The notes under the pieces were generated by a model. The model did no database searches. It saw only the letters and a list, made by a program, of their open reading frames with translations, and was not told where the DNA came from. The position numbers were made by a program, and so were the translations under genes. Below are positions 34,473 to 42,200 of a stretch of DNA of 64,000 nucleotides, piece after piece; position 1 is the first letter of the stretch, and the number at the start of each line of letters is the position of its first letter. The stretch is from CAWKOH01 sp963851245 (GTDB taxonomy: Bacteria; Actinomycetota; Acidimicrobiia; Acidimicrobiales; Palsa-688), in the NCBI GenBank assembly GCA_963851245.1, contig CAWKOH010000003.1:62001-126000 (forward strand). The letters are read 5' to 3'.

Positions 34473-35444
34473 GTGGTAGACGGCCTGGCCGTGGTCGACA
34501 AGCCGCCGGGCTTCACCAGTCATGACGTGGTCGGGTTCTGCCGCAAGAGGTTCGGCCAGAAACGGATCGGCCACGCCGGGACGTTGGATCCGGATGCCAC
34601 TGGGGTGCTGATAGTCGCGTTCGGTCGGGTAACCAGGTTGCTGCAGTACGTCACCGGAATGGCGAAGTCATACGAGGCGGAGGTGGTTCTCGGCGTTGCC
34701 ACCAGCACCCTCGACGCCGCAGGGGAGGTCACCGGGCGATGGGATCAGCGGCATGTCACCCTGGCAGACGCCCAGAGGGCGGCGTCCGGCTTCATCGGTG
34801 CGACCATGCAGATCCCGCCCATGGTCTCGGCGGTGAAGGTGGGAGGCCGGCGCCTTCACCAGCTGGCGCGGGCCGGGGTGGAAGTCGAAAGGCCGGCGAG
34901 GCCGATAACCGTCACCCGCTTCGACGTCGAGCTGAGCCCCGGTCCTGAGTCCCGGTCGGAGCGAGAAGAGCCGGTAGGTGGAGGATCGGCAGGGGGGCCA
35001 ATAGCCGAGGGAGCGGCAGGTCAGGGGCCGGTTCTGCGGGTGCATATCGACTGCTCCTCGGGTACCTACGTCAGGGTGCTCGCCGCGGATCTGGGAGCCG
35101 CCCTGGGCGGGGGCGCGTACGTTCGCTCGCTGCGGCGCACCGCCGTCGGGCCCTGGACGGTCGAGCAAGCCGTGGTGCTCGATTCCCTGGGTCGCGACTC
35201 CCTGCTGCCCCCGATCGCCGCGCTGCCATGGATGGAGCAGGTGAAGGTGAGTGAGGCGGCTGCGCTCGACGTCGCCCACGGGAAAGTGTTGGGAGAGGCG
35301 GCCATCGGTGCGCCTGGTTCGGGGCCCTGGGCGGTGGTGAGCTCGACCGGCGAGCTGCTAGCGGTATACCAACGCCACCGCGCTGGTTTCGTCAAGCCCG
35401 CGGTCGTTCTCGTTGGCGCCTCCACCACTCCTGGCGACGGTTAG
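34473..35444 (+). CDS. truB: tRNA pseudouridine-55 synthase TruB
   Basis: 323 residues. The catalytic Asp lies in GHAGTLDPDATGVLIVAFGR; VDKPPGFTSHDVVGFCR and IPPMVSAVKVGGRRLHQLARAGVEVERPARP are also diagnostic, as is CSSGTYVRVLAADLG. TruB makes pseudouridine 55 in the T loop of tRNAs. A Gly/Ser/Glu-rich insertion of about 25 residues (near 157-185) lies between the second and third motifs and would form a surface loop. GTG start 3 bp after the rbfA stop. The TAG stop overlaps the candidate ribF promoter box. Confidence 0.96.
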   Translation: MVDGLAVVDKPPGFTSHDVVGFCRKRFGQKRIGHAGTLDPDATGVLIVAFGRVTRLLQYVTGMAKSYEAEVVLGVATSTLDAAGEVTGRWDQRHVTLADAQRAASGFIGATMQIPPMVSAVKVGGRRLHQLARAGVEVERPARPITVTRFDVELSPGPESRSEREEPVGGGSAGGPIAEGAAGQGPVLRVHIDCSSGTYVRVLAADLGAALGGGAYVRSLRRTAVGPWTVEQAVVLDSLGRDSLLPPIAALPWMEQVKVSEAAALDVAHGKVLGEAAIGAPGSGPWAVVSSTGELLAVYQRHRAGFVKPAVVLVGASTTPGDG

Positions 35445-35447
35445 CCT
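35442..35447 (+). promoter_or_regulatory. Candidate leaderless -10 box (TAGCCT) of ribF
   Basis: TAGCCT overlaps the truB TAG and ends 8 nt before the ribF ATG. It may give ribF a transcript separate from the infB-truB operon. Confidence 0.38.
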
Positions 35448-35455
35448 CGACCGAG

Positions 35456-36406
35456 ATGGAGGTCCTGCATCACCCCGGGAACTGCGACGCCGGCCGCGCT
35501 TGTGCCGTGACGATCGGCGCCTACGACGGCGTGCACACCGGGCACCGGCTGGTCATCGACCGGGTCAAGCGGGTGGCATCCGAGCAGGGCCTGGCCTCGG
35601 CAGTGGTGACTTTCGACACGCACCCCGCGGCCGTGGTCCGCCCGGAATCGGCTCCGAGGCTTCTGACCGATCTGGAGCAGAAACTCGAACTTCTCGCCGG
35701 CACGGCGGTGGACTACGCCCTCGTGGTCCATTTCGATCACACCCGTTCAGAGGTGTCGGCCGAGGAGTTTGTCCGGGATGTTCTCGTAGCCTGTCTGGAC
35801 ACCAAGGCGGTGGTGGTTGGACACGACTTCCACTTCGGTCACAAGCGGCTGGGAAACGTGCCGTTGCTGCAGGACATGGGTGCCGAGCTGGGCTTCGATG
35901 TGACCGGCTTGAGGCTGTTCACCGGAGGACTGGGGAAGGAACCGGTCTCGTCGACCCGCATCCGGGCCCTTCTGGCCGAGGGATCGGTTGGCGAGGCGGC
36001 TTCGCTGCTCGGCCGCCCCCACCAGGTCCGGGGTTTCGTCGCCCACGGCGACAAGCGGGGCCGTCAGTTGGGCTTCCCGACCGCCAACGTGGCGGTGCCG
36101 GCCACCATCGCGCTGCCGGCCGACGGTGTGTACGCCGGTTGGTATCAACGCCCGGATGGCATCCGCCGGCCGGCTGCCCTCTCGTTGGGACGCCGGCCAA
36201 CCTTCTACGAAGGGGCGGTGATGTCCTTGCTGGAGGCCTATCTTCTCGATTTCGAAGGGGACCTTTACGACGAGGAGGCCCGGGTCGAGTTCGTGGCCCA
36301 TCTGCGCAGCCAGTCCCGGTTCGAATCGGCCCAGGCCCTGGTCGACCAAATGGGGCGGGACGTCGCCACCACCCGGCGGGTGCTGGGAGAGCCCCGCGGG
36401 GGTTAG
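35456..36406 (+). CDS. ribF: Bifunctional riboflavin kinase/FAD synthetase
   Basis: 316 residues. The N-terminal FAD synthetase (nucleotidyltransferase) domain has VTIGAYDGVHTGHRLVIDR with the T/H-x-G-H-like signature, VVTFDTHPAAVV, VVGHDFHFGHKRLGN and SSTRIRALLAEGSV. The C-terminal riboflavin kinase domain has GDKRGRQLGFPTANVAVP, GVYAGWY, LSLGRRPTF and EAYLLDFEGDLYDEEARVEFV. It converts riboflavin to FMN and FMN to FAD. Its place after truB is standard. Confidence 0.96.
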   Translation: MEVLHHPGNCDAGRACAVTIGAYDGVHTGHRLVIDRVKRVASEQGLASAVVTFDTHPAAVVRPESAPRLLTDLEQKLELLAGTAVDYALVVHFDHTRSEVSAEEFVRDVLVACLDTKAVVVGHDFHFGHKRLGNVPLLQDMGAELGFDVTGLRLFTGGLGKEPVSSTRIRALLAEGSVGEAASLLGRPHQVRGFVAHGDKRGRQLGFPTANVAVPATIALPADGVYAGWYQRPDGIRRPAALSLGRRPTFYEGAVMSLLEAYLLDFEGDLYDEEARVEFVAHLRSQSRFESAQALVDQMGRDVATTRRVLGEPRGG

Positions 36407-36507
36407 GCGGAAGCAGTCAGGGCAGGCGGGGCGGTGGGTCTCCGACTGCGGGTAATACGCGCCAGGCGCAGGCGTCCGGTGGCCACCCTCCAACGACCTT
36501 TGTGTTG

Positions 36508-36535
36508 AGTAGTACACCATATATGGTGTACTACT
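36508..36535. promoter_or_regulatory. 28-bp perfect palindrome, operator-like
   Basis: Each half-site reads AGTAGTACACCATA from the outside to the centre, giving a perfect 28-bp palindrome centred between 36521 and 36522. It lies in the 205-bp ribF-arfB gap, which is AT-rich around 36495-36570 and holds no clear gene. Such perfect palindromes often bind dimeric repressors such as toxin-antitoxin or GntR-type regulators, but none is encoded here. No T tract follows, so a terminator is less likely. Confidence 0.6.
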
Positions 36536-36611
36536 TTGCATAAGAAGCGACTTTCATTCCGTTCCATGGATATGCCAAGCGATCCGAATGTACGGGTCGT
36601 CGGCCAAGCTC

Positions 36612-37073
36612 TCAGGCCATGTCCTCCCCGCCGGCCCGCCCCCCACGGCGACGCCCCCGTTTCAGATTCCCGCGACGGCGCTTGGCCTCCACCCGCCGCC
36701 TTTGCGAGGCCAGCGTCGGGCGCGTGGGCCGTCGGGGCGGCGTCACCTCGAGAGCGGCCGCCATCCGGGCGGCCAGGCGGGCCAGGGCCAGTTCCCGATT
36801 ACGGACCTGTGATCGCCGGTCGCTGGCCGCGGCAGTGACCACCCCTCCCAACCTCTCGGTCAGCCGGTCCCGTGCCCAAGCGGGCAGGCTGGGGGACGCC
36901 GCGATATCGAAGCCGACTTCGGCCCGGGTGTTCGACGTGTTGACGTGCTGGCCCCCAGGGCCACCGGACGCGCTGAACCGCCAGGTGAGCTCCTGCAGGG
37001 GGATGACCACACCTGGTGCCACCGTGAGGGTCTCCCCGCCAGGGGCGGGCCCCGGAGTGCTCGGGTCCGTCAT
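36612..37073 (-). CDS. arfB: Peptidyl-tRNA hydrolase ArfB-like (class I release-factor domain)
   Basis: This 153-residue protein holds the catalytic GGQ motif in FSASGGPGGQHVNTSNTRAEVGFDI and ends with a strongly basic tail (SQRRRVEAKRRRGNLKRGRRRGG), the two hallmarks of ArfB/YaeJ. It rescues ribosomes stalled at mRNA ends by hydrolysing peptidyl-tRNA, the tail reading an empty mRNA channel. The start is probably ATG 37073. It is transcribed divergently from rpsO, with 154 bp between the starts. Confidence 0.92.
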   Translation of the reverse strand: MTDPSTPGPAPGGETLTVAPGVVIPLQELTWRFSASGGPGGQHVNTSNTRAEVGFDIAASPSLPAWARDRLTERLGGVVTAAASDRRSQVRNRELALARLAARMAAALEVTPPRRPTRPTLASQRRRVEAKRRRGNLKRGRRRGGRAGGEDMA

Positions 37074-37089
37074 CTGTGCCTCCGGCTGC

Positions 37090-37142
37090 TACCATTGTGG
37101 GGTGACCGGCGGGTCCGGTCGCGCCCGGGTATCGGTCCGGTC
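37090..37142 (+). promoter_or_regulatory. rpsO promoter and leader with alternative pairing
   Basis: TACCAT (37090-37095) predicts transcription start near 37102. GACCGG (37104-37109) can pair with CCGGTC at 37115-37120 (5-nt loop) or with the second copy at 37137-37142; both copies lie in a repeated 9-mer GGTCCGGTC (37112-37120, 37134-37142). The two pairings exclude each other. S15 represses its own mRNA through leader structures in several bacteria, so this is a candidate regulatory leader of about 126 nt. Confidence 0.42.
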
Positions 37143-37227
37143 ATCGGGGCGAAGAACCCCGGGAATCCATGATGTGCCACCAACCGGTGTGCCATCGTCC
37201 CCCATTGCTCAAGGAACAACCTCGTCT

Positions 37228-37485
37228 ATGCCAGACAAAGCCGCCACGATCGCGACCTACCGAACTCACGAGACCGACACCGGTTCGCCAGAGGTCCAGG
37301 TTGCCATCCTCAGCGAGCGCATTTCCCATCTGACCGAGCACCTCAAGGTTCACAAGGGTGATCATCACACCCGGAGAGGGCTGATGAAGCTGATCGGCCG
37401 CCGGCGCCGGCTTTTGGATTACGTACGCGAGAACGACGTCGAGCGTTATCGCGACCTGATCGCAAGGCTCGGGCTTCGCCGGTAG
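37228..37485 (+). CDS. rpsO: 30S ribosomal protein S15
   Basis: 85 residues: ATIATYRTHETDTGSPEVQVAILSERISHLTEHLKVHKGDHHTRRGL and RRRLLDYVRENDVERYRDLIARLGLRR are textbook S15, which binds the central domain of 16S rRNA. The frame is open for 600 bp upstream, across arfB on the other strand, but ATG 37228 matches the family start and length. AAGGAAC lies 11 nt upstream. pnp follows after 199 bp, the usual rpsO-pnp order. Confidence 0.97.
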   Translation: MPDKAATIATYRTHETDTGSPEVQVAILSERISHLTEHLKVHKGDHHTRRGLMKLIGRRRRLLDYVRENDVERYRDLIARLGLRR

Positions 37486-37562
37486 TTCCAGAAGGCGAGC
37501 GGCCGTCCCGGCCTCTCGTTCCCGTCACACAGCACAATGAATCAAATGAGCGGCGACCGCAG

Positions 37563-37632
37563 GTCAGCTGCCAGTCGAGGATCTCTCGGGCCGGCGAGGC
37601 GCCCCCCGGGAGATCGCCGACTGGGAACTGGC
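37563..37632 (+). promoter_or_regulatory. Long hairpin in the pnp leader, candidate RNase III site
   Basis: Arms 37571-37590 and 37605-37624 pair over 20 bp with three mismatches (CCAGTCGAGGATCTCTCGGG against the complement of the right arm), and weaker pairing extends outward to about 37563 and 37632. The loop is about 14 nt. It ends 52 nt before the pnp ATG and has no T tract. In E. coli the pnp leader forms a long stem that RNase III cuts and PNPase then degrades to repress itself; this stem fits that role by position and length. Confidence 0.55.
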
Positions 37633-37684
37633 CAACCGCCGCTCCTAACGCCCGGACTGCCGGGTAGCGAAAGGAGCGTGCCTC

Positions 37685-40084
37685 ATGGCCGCTAGCACCA
37701 CCACATCCACCAGGGTCTCCGGACCCATAACTGGCACGTCCAAGTCACTGAGCTTAGAAACCGGCTTGCTGGCCCAGCAGTCGCAGGGCGCGGTTGTCGG
37801 CCGCATCGGGGAGACCATAGTGCTGGCCACCGCCAACGCCGCATCCTCGGTGCGGGAGGGCATCGACTTCTTCCCGTTGACCGTTGATGTCGAAGAGCGA
37901 ATGTACGCGGCAGGGAAGATCCCGGGGTCGTTCTTCCGCCGAGAGGGCCGGCCCGCCGACACCGCCATACTCACGGCCCGCCTCATCGACCGCCCCCTCC
38001 GGCCGAGCTTCGCCGACGGCTTCCGTAACGAAACCCAGGTTGTTGTAACCGTGCTTGGTGCCGACCTGGAGAATCCGCACGACGTTCTGGCTATCAACGC
38101 CGCCAGTGCGGCCTTGATGCTGTCGGGGATCCCCTTCGAGGGCCCGATCGGCGCTGTTCGCATCGCTTACACCGCCGAGGGCGAGTGGAGTCCCCATCCG
38201 ACCTATCAGGAGGGCGATTCCTCAGTCTTCGAGCTCGTCGTCGCCGGCAGGCAGCTTGGAGACGGGGACGTGGCCATCATGATGGTGGAAGCCGGTGGCA
38301 CGGCCGCGTCGTGGGAGATCTACCAGTCCGGGTCCCCCAAGGTCACCGAAACGGTGATCGCCGAAGGGCTCGAAGCGGCGAAGTTGTGGATTCGCGAGAG
38401 CATCGATCTCCAGCGCCGGCTCGTAGCCGAAGCCGGGGCGAGGCCGCCGCTATCCTTCGAGCCTCAGTCCGACTACCGCGAGGACGTGGCCGCCCGGGTA
38501 GCCGAAGTCGGCACCGCACGCATCGAGAAGGTCACCACTATCACTGCGAAGGGCGAGCGCGAGGCCGCCACGGACGAAGCCACCCAGGCCATTATCGACG
38601 AGCTGGGTGAGCAGTTCGAGGGACGGGGCGGTGAGATCAAGGCGGCGGTGCGGTCTCTGACCAAGAAGCTGGTCCGCCAGCGCATCGCGACCAGCCAGGT
38701 CCGCATCGACGGCCGCGGCCCGAGCGATATCCGCCCGCTTTCTGCGTCAGTCGGGATCGTGCCGACGGCGCACGGTTCGGGACTCTTCCAGCGAGGAGAG
38801 ACCCAGGTTCTCAACGTCACTACCCTCGGCATGCCCCGCATGGATCAGCTTCTCGACACCATCGGTGTGGACGAGAAGAAGCGCTACATGCACCACTACA
38901 ACATGCCGCCCTACGCGAACGGCGAAACGGGCCGGGTGGGCAGCCCCAAGCGCCGTGAGATCGGGCACGGCCTACTGGCCGAGCGGGCCCTCGTGCCCGT
39001 CGTGCCCCCGGTCGAGGAGTTCCCCTACGCGCTCCGGCTGGTGTCGGAAGTGCTGTCGTCCAATGGATCGACCTCGATGGCATCGGTGTGCGCGTCAACG
39101 CTGTCGCTTATGGACGCCGGCGTGCCGGTCAAGGCGCCTGTGGCAGGTATCGCCATGGGCCTGGTGAAGGTGGACGACCAGTACATCACTCTGACCGACA
39201 TTCTCGGTGCCGAGGACGCCTTTGGTGACATGGACTTCAAGGTGGCCGGGACGGCGGAGTTCGTCACGGCCCTGCAACTCGACACCAAGATCGACGGTCT
39301 CCCGGCCGACGTCCTTGGGGCCGCTCTGCGCCAAGCCCACGAGGCTCGGATCAAGATTCTGGCCGTGATGGCCGAGGCCATTTCGGAGCCCCGCCGTGAG
39401 GTTCGAGACACGGCACCGAAGATCGTCAGTATCGAAATCCCGATCGACAAGATCGGCGAGGTCATCGGCCCGAAAGGCAAGATCATCAACGCCCTGCAGC
39501 AGGAGACGGGGACTGACATCGCCGTAGACGACGACGGACTCATCGGTACCGTGACGATCGGGGCCAGGGACGGCGGCGCAGTGGCGGAGGCGAAACGACG
39601 TATAGAGATGATCCTCGACCCGCCCAAGGCCGAGGTCGGCGTGACCTACCGGGGCAAGGTCGTCAACATCACGAAGTTCGGCGCTTTCGTCAACATCCTT
39701 CCGGGGCGTGACGGGCTGGTTCACATCTCCAAGCTGGGCCGCGGCAAGCGGGTCGAAAAGGTCGAGGATGTCCTCGACCTCGGCGACGAGATCGAGGTCC
39801 GGGTGGACGACATTGACCCGCAAGGGAAGGTCTCCCTATCCCTGGCCGGCAGTGGCGAAATCGAGGGGAACGGGTCAGGTGACTCCGGCGTGGCCGCCGC
39901 GGCCGGCGCCTCGAACGGCTCGGACCGGGACCGGAGCGGGGAGATGTCCTTCGAGGACTCCTGGGAAGAAGAGGCAGCCGCCACGTTCGGCGATCTCGGT
40001 CCGGCTTCTGCTGGCTCGAGTGACAGGGGCGGCTTCGAAGGCGACCGGGGACCGAGGCGCAATCCTCGTCGCCGGCGCTCCTGA
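37685..40084 (+). CDS. pnp: Polyribonucleotide nucleotidyltransferase (PNPase)
   Basis: 799 residues. Two RNase PH-like domains (first with AAGKIPGSFFRREGRPADTAILTARLIDRPLRP; second with GRGPSDIRPLSASVGIVPTAHGSGLFQRGETQVLN and NGSTSMASVCASTLSLMDAGVP) flank an alpha-helical linker. A KH domain (IGEVIGPKGKIINALQQETGTDIAVDD) and an S1 domain (YRGKVVNITKFGAFVNILPGRDGLVHISKL) follow, then an acidic and Arg-rich tail. It degrades RNA 3' to 5' using phosphate. ATG 37685 with GAAAGGAG upstream. The M16 peptidase gene follows closely. Confidence 0.97.
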   Translation: MAASTTTSTRVSGPITGTSKSLSLETGLLAQQSQGAVVGRIGETIVLATANAASSVREGIDFFPLTVDVEERMYAAGKIPGSFFRREGRPADTAILTARLIDRPLRPSFADGFRNETQVVVTVLGADLENPHDVLAINAASAALMLSGIPFEGPIGAVRIAYTAEGEWSPHPTYQEGDSSVFELVVAGRQLGDGDVAIMMVEAGGTAASWEIYQSGSPKVTETVIAEGLEAAKLWIRESIDLQRRLVAEAGARPPLSFEPQSDYREDVAARVAEVGTARIEKVTTITAKGEREAATDEATQAIIDELGEQFEGRGGEIKAAVRSLTKKLVRQRIATSQVRIDGRGPSDIRPLSASVGIVPTAHGSGLFQRGETQVLNVTTLGMPRMDQLLDTIGVDEKKRYMHHYNMPPYANGETGRVGSPKRREIGHGLLAERALVPVVPPVEEFPYALRLVSEVLSSNGSTSMASVCASTLSLMDAGVPVKAPVAGIAMGLVKVDDQYITLTDILGAEDAFGDMDFKVAGTAEFVTALQLDTKIDGLPADVLGAALRQAHEARIKILAVMAEAISEPRREVRDTAPKIVSIEIPIDKIGEVIGPKGKIINALQQETGTDIAVDDDGLIGTVTIGARDGGAVAEAKRRIEMILDPPKAEVGVTYRGKVVNITKFGAFVNILPGRDGLVHISKLGRGKRVEKVEDVLDLGDEIEVRVDDIDPQGKVSLSLAGSGEIEGNGSGDSGVAAAAGASNGSDRDRSGEMSFEDSWEEEAAATFGDLGPASAGSSDRGGFEGDRGPRRNPRRRRS

Positions 40085-40097
40085 CCCGGGTCGGCCT

Positions 40098-41330
40098 TTG
40101 ACCTTAGGCACCCAATCCCTCGATGGAGGGCTGACGGTGGTTACCGAGCGGATGCCGGACGTTCGCTCGGTCTGTCTCGGCTTCTGGGTCGGGACCGGAT
40201 CCGTCGATGAGGCTCCGGCACAGGCCGGAGCCTCGCACTTCCTCGAGCACCTGCTCTTCAAGGGAACGGAGACCCGCAGCGCCCGCAGCATCGCAGAGTC
40301 AGTGGACTCCGTCGGCGGCGACATCAATGCTTTCACCACCAAGGAGTACACGGCTTTCTACGTCCGCCTGCTCGCAGATGACCTCGACATGGGTTTGGAT
40401 CTCATGTCGGACATCATCTGGTCGCCCGCCTTCCGGACCGAAGAGTTTGAGTCCGAGCGTCAGGTGATCCTGGAGGAGATCCTGATGCACGGCGACGAGC
40501 CGGCCGATCTGGTTCACGACGAACTGGCCCGGGCTCTCTTTCCTGGCCATCCCCTGGCCCGCGAGGTCATGGGGGAGGAGTCGACCGTTTCCGCCATGAC
40601 TGTCGAGGACGTGGCGGCGTTTCATGCCGCGCAGTACCGACCGGTCAACGTGGTTGTGGCGGCGGCCGGACAGCTCGATCACGCTCACGTGGTCGATGGA
40701 CTGGCGGCCCGGCTGCGCGGCAGGGGTCAAGGTGGCCCACCGGCGCGCACCGAACCGGCCCGCCCGCCTCTCGAACGGGCCTTTCTGGGCAAGGACACCG
40801 AGCAGGCTCACCTGGTGGTGGCCGCCCCCGGGCCCCGTCGGGAGGACGAGGACCGCCACGCCATGGCTCTCGTCGAGCACGTTCTCGGAGGCGGAATGTC
40901 CAGCCGGCTCTTCCAGTCGATCAGGGAGGAGCGGGGCCTGGCCTACTCGGTGTACTCCTACAGGCTGGCCTTCGAAGGCGCCGGAGCGCTCGCCGTGTAT
41001 GCGGGCACCGCCCCGGCTCACGCCGCCGAGGTACTCGACCTGATCGAGTCGGAGTTCGACCGCGTATCGGAAGAGGGGATCACCAGCGGTGAGCTCGAAG
41101 CGGCGCGCGGGCATCTTCGAGGCGCGATGGCCTTGGGGCTCGAAGACTCCGGCGCCCGGATGAGTCGCATCGGCCACAGTCAGCTGGTGCACGGCCGAGT
41201 CCTCACCCTCGAGGAAGTCGAGCAGCGTCTGGCCGTCCTTACCCTGGATCAGGTAAACGACGTGGCCGCTCGGTGGCTCTCCGGTACCCGGACCGTTGCC
41301 TGTGTGGGCCCCTCTGATCCGAGAGGTTAG
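40098..41330 (+). CDS. M16-family zinc peptidase (mitochondrial processing peptidase-like)
   Basis: 410 residues. The inverted zinc motif HFLEH lies in ASHFLEHLLFKGTETRSARSIAESVDSVGGDINAFTTKEYTAFY, with the distal Glu in ESERQVILEEI. The C-terminal M16 half contains LVEHVLGGGMSSRLFQSIREERGLAYSVYSY. A single M16 peptidase after pnp is standard in actinobacteria and Bacillus (YmxG/MlpA); its substrates are not well defined. The frame overlaps pnp upstream; TTG 40098, 13 bp after the pnp stop, gives the family N terminus. Confidence 0.92.
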   Translation: MTLGTQSLDGGLTVVTERMPDVRSVCLGFWVGTGSVDEAPAQAGASHFLEHLLFKGTETRSARSIAESVDSVGGDINAFTTKEYTAFYVRLLADDLDMGLDLMSDIIWSPAFRTEEFESERQVILEEILMHGDEPADLVHDELARALFPGHPLAREVMGEESTVSAMTVEDVAAFHAAQYRPVNVVVAAAGQLDHAHVVDGLAARLRGRGQGGPPARTEPARPPLERAFLGKDTEQAHLVVAAPGPRREDEDRHAMALVEHVLGGGMSSRLFQSIREERGLAYSVYSYRLAFEGAGALAVYAGTAPAHAAEVLDLIESEFDRVSEEGITSGELEAARGHLRGAMALGLEDSGARMSRIGHSQLVHGRVLTLEEVEQRLAVLTLDQVNDVAARWLSGTRTVACVGPSDPRG

Positions 41331-41342
41331 GCAGGTGGACAC

Positions 41343-42116
41343 GTGAGAGTTGGGGTGATCGGGGCGGCCGGGAGGATGGGCGCCACTGTCAGTGCGGCCG
41401 TCAGCGCCGCGGCTGACCTCGAACTGGTAGCGGCGGTCGACCCCGCCGGCGCCGGCGGCCAGGCGCCACCGGGTGTGAGCATTTCTTCCGACCTCGAGGC
41501 TCTTGCCGCCGCCGAGGCCGAGGTGGCGATCGATTTCACCGCGCCCGGCGCCGCCGTGGCCAGCGCCGAATGGTGTTCGGCCCACGACATCCACTCGGTG
41601 ATCGGCACGACGGGGATTGACGGCGACGCCCTCGAGAGACTGCGCGCCGCCTTTCCTGCCGGCGCCGGCTTGGGTTGTGTTGTAGCCCCCAACTTCGCCA
41701 TCGGGGCCGTGCTCATGATGCGCTTCGCCGAACTGGCCGCGCCCTGGTTCGAAACCGGCGAGATCATCGAGTTGCATCACGACGCCAAGGTCGACGCCCC
41801 GTCGGGAACCGCCATGCTCACGGCGGAGCGCATGGCCGCCGCCTCGGCTGACTGGGGTGACGACCCGACCCGGGTTGAAGTCCTGCCCGGCGCCAGAGGC
41901 GGCCCGGGCCCGGCGGGCATACGGATCCACTCGGTTCGCCTCAGGGGGCTGGTTGCCCACCAGGAGGTGTTACTGGGCGGAGCGGGCCAGAGCCTGAGCA
42001 TCCGGCACGACTCCTACGATCGTCAGTCCTTCATGCCGGGCGTTCTGCTGGCGGTTCGGGAGGTGCGCACCCGGCCGGGATTGACCGTCGGCTTGGAGCC
42101 CTTTCTCGGCATTTGA
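41343..42116 (+). CDS. dapB: 4-hydroxy-tetrahydrodipicolinate reductase
   Basis: 257 residues. The nucleotide-binding motif VGVIGAAGRMG is at the N terminus; VAIDFTAPGA, VIGTTGID, APNFAIGAVLMMRFAELAAPWFE and the substrate motif IELHHDAKVDAPSGTA follow. It performs the NAD(P)H step after DapA in diaminopimelate/lysine synthesis. GTG start 12 bp after the peptidase gene. dapA comes after the next gene, and dapF is at 63.0 kb. Confidence 0.96.
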   Translation: MRVGVIGAAGRMGATVSAAVSAAADLELVAAVDPAGAGGQAPPGVSISSDLEALAAAEAEVAIDFTAPGAAVASAEWCSAHDIHSVIGTTGIDGDALERLRAAFPAGAGLGCVVAPNFAIGAVLMMRFAELAAPWFETGEIIELHHDAKVDAPSGTAMLTAERMAAASADWGDDPTRVEVLPGARGGPGPAGIRIHSVRLRGLVAHQEVLLGGAGQSLSIRHDSYDRQSFMPGVLLAVREVRTRPGLTVGLEPFLGI

Positions 42117-42128
42117 GCCGAAGGCGCC

Positions 42129-42156
42129 TTGACGAAGCGCCTGGCCCAGGTAAGCT
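42129..42156 (+). promoter_or_regulatory. Candidate promoter of the di-iron protein gene
   Basis: TTGACG (42129-42134) and TAAGCT (42151-42156) are separated by 16 bp, the best paired -35/-10 in this region. Transcription would start near 42163, leaving a leader of about 38 nt whose GGGGG ribosome binding site may pair in a short GGCAC/GTGCC stem. Confidence 0.45.
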
Positions 42157-42200
42157 AACGGTGTTATCACAGGCACGTAAGCGCACTTTGGGGGTGCCGG

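Noticed and set aside
36536..36838. 100-codon + strand open frame after the 28-bp palindrome as a decayed antitoxin
   Set aside because: The first 17 residues are unassignable and the rest is antisense to arfB; no family pattern, so not annotated.
40299..41960. 553-codon - strand open frame across the M16 peptidase and dapB
   Set aside because: Shadow frame, low complexity, no motif.
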